Of a stretch of 64,000 bases of DNA, positions 58,174-64,000 are shown one piece after another. Below the pieces are notes generated by a model. It saw only the letters and a program-made list of their open reading frames with translations. It ran no database searches and had not been told where the DNA came from. Location of the stretch: positions 186,001 to 250,000 of the forward strand of contig NZ_JANFNG010000003.1 of the NCBI RefSeq assembly GCF_024436035.1. The letters are read 5' to 3'. Positions within the stretch are counted from its first letter, which is position 1, and each line of letters begins with the position of its first letter. A program made the translations under genes and the position numbers. This stretch comes from Streptomyces humicola. Its GTDB lineage: Bacteria; Actinomycetota; Actinomycetes; Streptomycetales; Streptomycetaceae.

Positions 58174-61100
58174 TTGCGCAACATTGCGATCGTCGGCATG
58201 GGGTGCAGATTTCCCGGCGCGCGGAGCGTTCCCGCGTACTGGAGGATGCTGCGTCGAGCCACGCCGCAGTTCCGTGCCGTCCCACCCGAGCGCTGGGACC
58301 ACTCACTGATTCACACGCCGCAGGACCGGCGTGCGCGCGCCGGGACCTACACCGACCGGCTCGCGACGGTCGACGGCGCCGACCTTTTCGACGCCCGCCA
58401 CTATCGGATGTCGCCGCGCCGGGTCCAGGCGATGGATCCGCAGCACCGGCTGCTGCTCGACGCCTCCCGTGAGGCATTGCAGGATGCCGGCTGGGAGCGG
58501 CGCGCCTTCGACCACGACTCGACCGGGGTCTTCTTCGGTCTCAACGTCAGCGAGTACCTGGAGCTGTTGCCCGACGTGCTCACCGCCCCGGCCGCCACCA
58601 TGCCGGGTGTGCTGCACAACATGGCCGCGACCAATGTCAGCCGGTTCTTCGACCTGCACGGGCCGAGCTTCACCGTCGACGCCGCATGCTCCGCCAGCCT
58701 GGTGGCGCTCCATCAGGCGCTCGCCCACCTCGGCAGCGGGGAGTGCCGCGTCGCCCTCGTCGGCGGTGCGTATCTGGCCCTCGATCCGCGCACCCTGCTG
58801 GGATTCTCCAAGGTCGGCGCCGTCTCCCCGTCCGGCGTGTGCCGCCCCTTCGACCGGGACGCCGACGGCTTCGTGCTGGGCGACGGCGTGGGCGTGGTGG
58901 TGCTGCGCTCGCTGGAGGAGGCACTGTCCGACGGTGACCGGGTGTATGCCGTGATCCGGGGCATCGGAACCTCCAACGACGGGACCGCCGAAGGCCCGAT
59001 GACCCCGTCCGTCGAGGGCCAGCTGATGGCGCTGCGCCGGGCCTACGCGGATGCCGGGGTGGCGCCGCTGTCCATCGGTTTTCTCGAGGCCCACGGTACG
59101 GCGACCGCGGTAGGGGACTCCGTGGAACTTCAGGCGCTCGCGCGGCTGAGGTCCGAGACCATGCACGGGGCGCCGCCGCACGACACGGCAGGCCGCGCCT
59201 GTCTCTCCTCGGCGAAGGCGCTGATGGGCCATTCACTCGGCGCCTCCGGCATCGCCTCCCTGATCAAGACCGCCCTCGTCCTCCATCACCGCACCATCGT
59301 GCCGATGCCCGCCACCACCCCGGCCGACCGCGGGCTCCTCGAGGCGGCCGGCCTGCGCATCCCCCGCTCGGAGGAACCCTGGCGGCGTTCCGGCACACAG
59401 CCGCTGCGGGCTTCGGTCAGCAACTTCGGCTTCGGGGGCACCAATGTGCACATCATCGTGGAGGAGTCTCCGCAGCCGCAGGCAGCCGTCCGGACCGGAA
59501 AGCGCGGCAACTCCCCTGCGGAGGCTCAGCTGTTTCTCTTCTCCGCGGGCTCGCTGCTGCAGCTGGAGGCATACCTGGTCCGATTCCTGGAGACGTTGCA
59601 GGATTCCCCCGCCATGCCGCTGCCCGCGATCGCCCGCACGCTCGCGGTGCGGCAGCTGCTTCCTGCCAGACTCGCCCTTGTCGCGGGCGACCATGCCGAG
59701 TTGCGCAATCGGGTCCAGCAAGCCCGGTCCGCACTGGCGCAGGGCCGGGTGGGGCCGCTGGGCGAGGGAATGCACGCGGCGGCCGAACCGCTACCCGCCG
59801 CCGAACGCCGCACCGCCTTCCTCTTTCCCGGCCAGGGCACCCAGCGCCCCGGCATGGCTCGGGATCTGTACGCGCGCTTCCCCGCTGTGCGTACCTGCCT
59901 CGAAGGCCTGAACGCGGTCGCCGTGGACCACGAGGGAGGTTTCTCACTGCTCGACGCGGTGTACGGACCGGGCGGCTCGACGCCCGCAGGCCGCGAGCGG
60001 CTCACCCGGACGGATGTGTGCCAACCCGTGGTGGGCGCATTCTCCATGGCCGTCTCCCGCTTCCTGCGCGCTCTCGGAGCCGAACCCGATGTCTGCTTCG
60101 GGCACAGCATGGGCGAGTTCACCGCGGCGGCGGCCGCCGGAGCCCTCGACGACGCCGACTGCCTGCGGCTGCTGCTGGCACGCGGCGCCGTGATGCGCCG
60201 CGCGGAGTCGCCCGGACGCGGCGGCATGCTGGCGGTCCGCGGGGGACACGACGAGATCACGCCGCTGGCCGAGAATCTGGACGAGGTCTGGGCCGCGTGC
60301 TGGAACCACCCGAAGGAGACCGTTTACAGCGGCACCGCCCCAGCGCTCGCGGAGTTGGCCCGCAGGTGTGCCGACGCGGGCCTGCCGGTGACCGCGCTGC
60401 AGGTCTCCAACGGCTTCCACTCGCCGCTGATCGATACCGTCCTCGACGACCTGGTGGCCGATGCCGCCTCACGCCATGTCACCCGTCCGGCAGGCGCGTT
60501 CGTCTCGTCGGTGAGTGGAGCGGTTGAGGACGACCCCGATGTCCTGCGGGGGTTGTGGGGCCGCCACGCCTGCGCGCCGGTGCGGTTCGCGGACGCCTCG
60601 CAAGCCGCATACGACGCGGGTGCCCGGCTGTTCGTACAGGTCTGCGGCGGGCGCGGGCTGCTCGGCGCGGTACGGCAGAGCCTGGCGGATCCGGGTGCGG
60701 CCAGGTACGTCGCGCTCACCGGAGACGGTCCCGACGAGGCGCGCACATTTCTCACCGCGCTGGGTGAACTCGCCGTGGCAGGCGTGGAACTCGACGCCAC
60801 CAAGCTTGTACCGGAGGGGGCGGCGCTGGTCACCCTGGAAGCTTCGCCGCTGGTGCCGAGTTCGCACTGGTATCCCAGGGTCGCCTCGCGCGTACCACCG
60901 CCTCCCACCGTTCCCGCACTCGGCGCAGCGGACAACGCCGCGGCCGTTGCTCACACGAGGCCCCAGGCGCAACAACAAACGGCGTCCGTCCCCGGCCCGC
61001 ACGGGGAGCACCAGGTGAACGGAGTTTCCGTGCAGCGGCCGCACCTGCCTCGTTGCCACGACCACGAACAGGTACGTGCCCGGGTCTATACCGAGGTCTC

Positions 61101-62598
61101 TGCGGTCAGTGCCTTCCGTACGGATCAGCTCACCGACGACCTGCTCATCGTCGAGCACCTCGGCTTCGACTCGCTGATGGTGTCGGAGCTGGCGGAGCGG
61201 CTGCGCCGGGCCTTCCCTGAGGCGGCGACGCAGCTCAAGGAGGGATTCCTGCTGCAGCGGCCGACGATCGCTCAGGTCGTCGAGGCGACTGCCCGGTTGC
61301 TGGGTCTTGGCCCGGCGGCCCATGCAGGCGAGCGCCGCATCGTCGCACCCCCCGCTGCCGCTCCCCTCGCCACGGTGCCCGCCGAACGGCGTATCGAGGA
61401 CTTTCCCGAGCTCCTCGATCTGGAGCAGCGAATCTCCGCCAGCCGCCACAACCCCTACTTCCTGCTCCACGAGGGCATGCTTCGGGACACCACCGTGGTC
61501 GGCGGGCGGCAGTTGATCTCCTTCTCCGGCTACAACTACCTGGGCCTTTCGGGCCATCCGGCGGTCACCTCGGCGGTGAAGGAGGCCGTCGACCGGTACG
61601 GCACCTCGGTCTCGGCGAGCAGGTTCCTGTCCGGCGACCGGCCGCTTCACCGCGAACTGGAGGCGGAGCTAGCCGCTCTCACCGGCTCCGAGGCGGCGCT
61701 CGCCCTGGTCAGCGGCCATGCCACCAATGTCACCGTGATCGGCCATCTGACGGGTCCGGGCGACCTGATCCTGCATGACGCCCTCGCCCACGACAGCATC
61801 CTGCAGGGGTGCACGCTCTCCGGGGCACGCCGCAGGTCGTTCCCGCACAACGACATGGCCGCGCTCGACCGCCTGCTGCACAGCATCCGGGGCCAGTTCC
61901 GGCGGGTGCTGATCGTGGTCGAGGGGGTGTACAGCATGGACGGCGACATCGTCGACCTGCCGGCGCTGACCGAGGTGAAGGAGCGCCACGGCGCCATCGT
62001 GATGGTCGACGAGGCGCACAGCATCGGCGTGTTGGGCAGCACGGGCGGCGGTGTGGGCGAGCACTTCGGGGTGGAGCGGGCCACGGTGGACCTGTGGTCG
62101 GGGACGCTGTCGAAGTCGCTGGCGGGGTGCGGCGGCTTCGTGGCGGGGACGCGGCGGGTGATCGAGTACCTGAAGTACTCGGTGCCCGGGTTCGTCTACA
62201 GCGTCGGCATGACCCCTGCCAACGCGGCGGCGTCGCTGGCCGCGATCCGGGTGATGCGTGAGGAGCCCGAACGGCTGAAGCGCCTGCGCGTCAACTCCGA
62301 CCTCTTCCTCTCTCTGGCGCGAGAAGCCGGGATCGACACCGGCGGCAGCGACGGGACACCGGTGATCCCGGCGATCGTGAAGGACTCGGAGAAGGCGGTA
62401 CGGCTGGCCGCGGCGCTCTTCGACAGCGGTGTGAGCGTCAATCCGATCCTGTACCCGGCGGTGGCCGAGGATCTGGTGCGGTTGCGGTTCTTCGTCACCA
62501 GCGAGCACACGCAGCGACACATCGAGCACAGCGTCGCCTCGCTCGCCGAGCAGTGGCGACTTATTCGGTCGAAGCCGATCCGAACGGGTGCCAGGTGA
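58174..62598 (+). CDS. KS-AT-ACP-alpha-oxoamine synthase megasynthase
   Basis: A 1474-residue single-module polyketide synthase fused to a PLP enzyme. KS (1-430): Cys172 in VDAACSASL, His307 in EAHGTATAVGD, His353 in MGHSLGASG. AT (about 545-870): Ser645 in GHSMGEF, and NGFHS fits malonyl-CoA. ACP (about 965-1045): Ser1000 in LGFDSLMVSEL. Alpha-oxoamine synthase (about 1080-1470): FSGYNYLGLSGHP, IVMVDEAHSIGVLG, Lys1314 in SGTLSKSLAGCGG. There is no KR, DH, ER or thioesterase. Expected chemistry: extend an acyl starter once, then release by decarboxylative condensation with an amino acid to a beta-keto-alpha-aminoketone. TTG start with GGGGAG. Confidence 0.92.
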   Translation: MRNIAIVGMGCRFPGARSVPAYWRMLRRATPQFRAVPPERWDHSLIHTPQDRRARAGTYTDRLATVDGADLFDARHYRMSPRRVQAMDPQHRLLLDASREALQDAGWERRAFDHDSTGVFFGLNVSEYLELLPDVLTAPAATMPGVLHNMAATNVSRFFDLHGPSFTVDAACSASLVALHQALAHLGSGECRVALVGGAYLALDPRTLLGFSKVGAVSPSGVCRPFDRDADGFVLGDGVGVVVLRSLEEALSDGDRVYAVIRGIGTSNDGTAEGPMTPSVEGQLMALRRAYADAGVAPLSIGFLEAHGTATAVGDSVELQALARLRSETMHGAPPHDTAGRACLSSAKALMGHSLGASGIASLIKTALVLHHRTIVPMPATTPADRGLLEAAGLRIPRSEEPWRRSGTQPLRASVSNFGFGGTNVHIIVEESPQPQAAVRTGKRGNSPAEAQLFLFSAGSLLQLEAYLVRFLETLQDSPAMPLPAIARTLAVRQLLPARLALVAGDHAELRNRVQQARSALAQGRVGPLGEGMHAAAEPLPAAERRTAFLFPGQGTQRPGMARDLYARFPAVRTCLEGLNAVAVDHEGGFSLLDAVYGPGGSTPAGRERLTRTDVCQPVVGAFSMAVSRFLRALGAEPDVCFGHSMGEFTAAAAAGALDDADCLRLLLARGAVMRRAESPGRGGMLAVRGGHDEITPLAENLDEVWAACWNHPKETVYSGTAPALAELARRCADAGLPVTALQVSNGFHSPLIDTVLDDLVADAASRHVTRPAGAFVSSVSGAVEDDPDVLRGLWGRHACAPVRFADASQAAYDAGARLFVQVCGGRGLLGAVRQSLADPGAARYVALTGDGPDEARTFLTALGELAVAGVELDATKLVPEGAALVTLEASPLVPSSHWYPRVASRVPPPPTVPALGAADNAAAVAHTRPQAQQQTASVPGPHGEHQVNGVSVQRPHLPRCHDHEQVRARVYTEVSAVSAFRTDQLTDDLLIVEHLGFDSLMVSELAERLRRAFPEAATQLKEGFLLQRPTIAQVVEATARLLGLGPAAHAGERRIVAPPAAAPLATVPAERRIEDFPELLDLEQRISASRHNPYFLLHEGMLRDTTVVGGRQLISFSGYNYLGLSGHPAVTSAVKEAVDRYGTSVSASRFLSGDRPLHRELEAELAALTGSEAALALVSGHATNVTVIGHLTGPGDLILHDALAHDSILQGCTLSGARRRSFPHNDMAALDRLLHSIRGQFRRVLIVVEGVYSMDGDIVDLPALTEVKERHGAIVMVDEAHSIGVLGSTGGGVGEHFGVERATVDLWSGTLSKSLAGCGGFVAGTRRVIEYLKYSVPGFVYSVGMTPANAAASLAAIRVMREEPERLKRLRVNSDLFLSLAREAGIDTGGSDGTPVIPAIVKDSEKAVRLAAALFDSGVSVNPILYPAVAEDLVRLRFFVTSEHTQRHIEHSVASLAEQWRLIRSKPIRTGAR

Positions 62599-64000
62599 AT
62601 ACTCCCACCGTCTCCTCTGCAGTCTCCGCCGAGCCGTTCGCGGACACCGGGAAGGGCTCCCCCCGTGCCCCCGACGTCGGGTGGCCGGGCCGAGCACCGC
62701 TGCCCTTGCGCCGCCCCCGCACGGTCCTCGCGGTTTCCCTGCTCTTCCTGGTGGTCGCCGCGGCCGTCGCCGGCGGCACGCTCAAGGCGTTGAAGGCCGG
62801 CGGCTTCGACGACCCCTCCACCGACTCGGCCGCCGCCGCCCAGCTGCTCCGGGAGAAGTTCCCGACCGCGCAGCCCAACCTCTTCGTACTGGTCCGCGAC
62901 GACTCAGGTGATGCGGCCGACCCCGCCGCGGTCCGCGTCGGCCGCGCGGTGGTCAAGCAGCTGTCGCACCGCCCGGGGGTCCATCTGGTGGCGTCGTACT
63001 ACCGCACCCCCTCCCCGGCACTGCGTTCGGCGGACGGGTCGGTCGGACTGACCGCGGTGAACGTGGCCGGTGACCAGGACGCAGCGGGCCGGATCGTCGC
63101 AGCGTTGCACACCAGGCTGGCCGGCGGGCATGACGGGGTGCAGGTGCGCTTCGGCGGCATCACTCAGATCAACAATGACCTCAACGACCGCACCGCGCAG
63201 GACCTCACGGTGGCCGAGTCCGTAGCGCTCCCGCTCACCTTGCTGCTTCTGGTGCTGGTCTTCCGCGGTGTCGTGGCGGCACTGCTGCCGACGGCCGTCG
63301 GGGTGGTGGCGATCCTCGGCGCGCTGGCGGTGCTGCGGTGCGTTGCCGCGTTCACCTCGGTATCGGTCTTCTCCACGACCCTGATCACCGCGCTCGGCCT
63401 CGGACTCGCCGTCGACTACAGCCTGTTGATCGTCGCCCGCTACCGGCAGGAGCGGGCCCAGGGCGGGGGCGACCAGGCGGCGTTGCTACGCACCTTGCGC
63501 ACCGCTGGGCGGACGGTGCTGTTCAGCGCCACCATCGTGGCCACCGTGCTGCTCACGCTGGTCATCTTCCGCCTCTACTTCCTCCGCTCGTTCGCCTACG
63601 CGGGCGTGGCCACTGTGGCGATCACGGTACTGGGGGCACTGGGGCCGCTGCCCGCCGCACTGCTGCTGCTCGGGGACCGGGTGGACGCTTGGCGGCTCGG
63701 CCGGCCCCCGACGGTGCGTAGCGCGCCCGAGCAGCGGCTGTGGGGCCGGATCGCGGGTGGCTCAATGCGGCGTCCCGCCCTCTGCGGGCTTGCCGTGGCC
63801 GCCGGTCTGGTGATGCTGGCGCTGCGGCTGGGCCACGCCCAGTTCGGCATCCCCGACGAGCGAGCGCTGCCGAAGAGCGCCGAGAGCCGTCAGGCATCCG
63901 AGGTGCTGCGCAGCGCCTTCCCCGGTAGCCAGGCGAGCGATGCGCTCACCGTTGTCGCGCCTTCGTGGTCGGCGGATCCGGGGGGCACCGCGCTGTCGGC
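62595..64000 (+). CDS. MMPL/RND-family exporter (partial)
   Basis: The start (GTG, overlapping the synthase stop as GTGA) and 468 residues are in the window; the gene runs off the right edge. A 35-residue cytoplasmic segment leads to TM1 (TVLAVSLLFLVVAAAVAGG), an extracytoplasmic domain (about 60-190), then TM helices 2-6 with the MMPL element ALGLGLAVDYSLLIVARYR and ATIVATVLLTLVIFRLYF, and TM7 near 405. Proton-relay Asp is in GLAVDYS. Such proteins export lipids and siderophores; coupling to the synthase suggests export of its amino-ketone lipid. Confidence 0.93.
   Translation, partial: MNTPTVSSAVSAEPFADTGKGSPRAPDVGWPGRAPLPLRRPRTVLAVSLLFLVVAAAVAGGTLKALKAGGFDDPSTDSAAAAQLLREKFPTAQPNLFVLVRDDSGDAADPAAVRVGRAVVKQLSHRPGVHLVASYYRTPSPALRSADGSVGLTAVNVAGDQDAAGRIVAALHTRLAGGHDGVQVRFGGITQINNDLNDRTAQDLTVAESVALPLTLLLLVLVFRGVVAALLPTAVGVVAILGALAVLRCVAAFTSVSVFSTTLITALGLGLAVDYSLLIVARYRQERAQGGGDQAALLRTLRTAGRTVLFSATIVATVLLTLVIFRLYFLRSFAYAGVATVAITVLGALGPLPAALLLLGDRVDAWRLGRPPTVRSAPEQRLWGRIAGGSMRRPALCGLAVAAGLVMLALRLGHAQFGIPDERALPKSAESRQASEVLRSAFPGSQASDALTVVAPSWSADPGGTALS

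Noticed and set aside
58157..58176. ATG at 58157 as start of the megasynthase
   Set aside because: It is out of frame; the TTG at 58174 with GGGGAG upstream begins RNIAIVGMGCRFPG correctly.

Overview
The window is very GC-rich, with codon third positions almost entirely G or C, many GTG starts, purine-rich ribosome binding sites and the family content of a filamentous actinomycete. Nickel superoxide dismutase with its protease, a conservon, a lon gene with a HAIR-type operator, a fused oxoglutarate decarboxylase/dehydrogenase and an HTH/DUF397/ATPase triad all point to Streptomyces or a close streptomycete genus. The order sodN-sodX ... malic enzyme ... oxoglutarate dehydrogenase, two-component pair, SpeE-like, lon matches, from memory, the Streptomyces core around the S. 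coelicolor sodN and lon genes. No tRNA, rRNA, CRISPR array, transposase or phage gene was seen.

Layout. 1-3.3 kb: five small secreted proteins; two share promoter region, signal peptide and 3' hairpin but have unrelated mature chains, and one is built of Tyr/Gln/Pro repeats. 3.3-9.4 kb: MscL with a zinc ribbon, sodN/sodX, a CGNR zinc-finger regulator, a methyltransferase, malic enzyme and a zinc-type dehydrogenase. 9.4-11.6 kb: PadR regulator with a DUF4097 partner, and a TTG-started DUF6104 gene. 11.7-23.4 kb: one co-directional island joining a vWA-MoxR-VMAP conflict system (Trypco1 protein, trypsin-VMAP, MoxR ATPase, vWA/TPR protein) to an FxS-type peptide system (precursor-like peptide, radical SAM FxsB-like enzyme, TIR-like/NB-ARC/TPR protein). 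23.4-33.4 kb: oxoglutarate dehydrogenase, two-component pair, SpeE-like protein, HAIR-controlled lon, MarR regulator. 33.5-41.3 kb: PP2C-like protein, conservon CvnA-D followed by a styrene-monooxygenase-like flavoprotein, and a PQQ-propeller protein.

41.4-49 kb: TetR regulator beside two divergent diiron proteins, a decayed methyltransferase, a copper-storage four-helix protein, an ATPase/HTH-DUF5753/DUF397 triad, a MarR-GNAT fusion and an orphan HigA-like regulator. 49-57.6 kb: GntR-controlled ABC importer with a HAD phosphatase, an SMR pump, a SpoIIE-type phosphatase and a D-amino-acid-oxidase-like protein. 57.7-64 kb: a secreted peptide, then a KS-AT-ACP-alpha-oxoamine synthase megasynthase translationally coupled to an MMPL exporter that runs off the window.

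The two most original systems are the vWA-MoxR-VMAP/FxS island, whose precursor-like peptide lacks the Phe expected in the FxSxx terminus, and the polyketide-amine synthase/MMPL operon. The cassette-like small secreted genes at the left end are the third. All function statements rest on family recognition from translated sequence; no database search was run.
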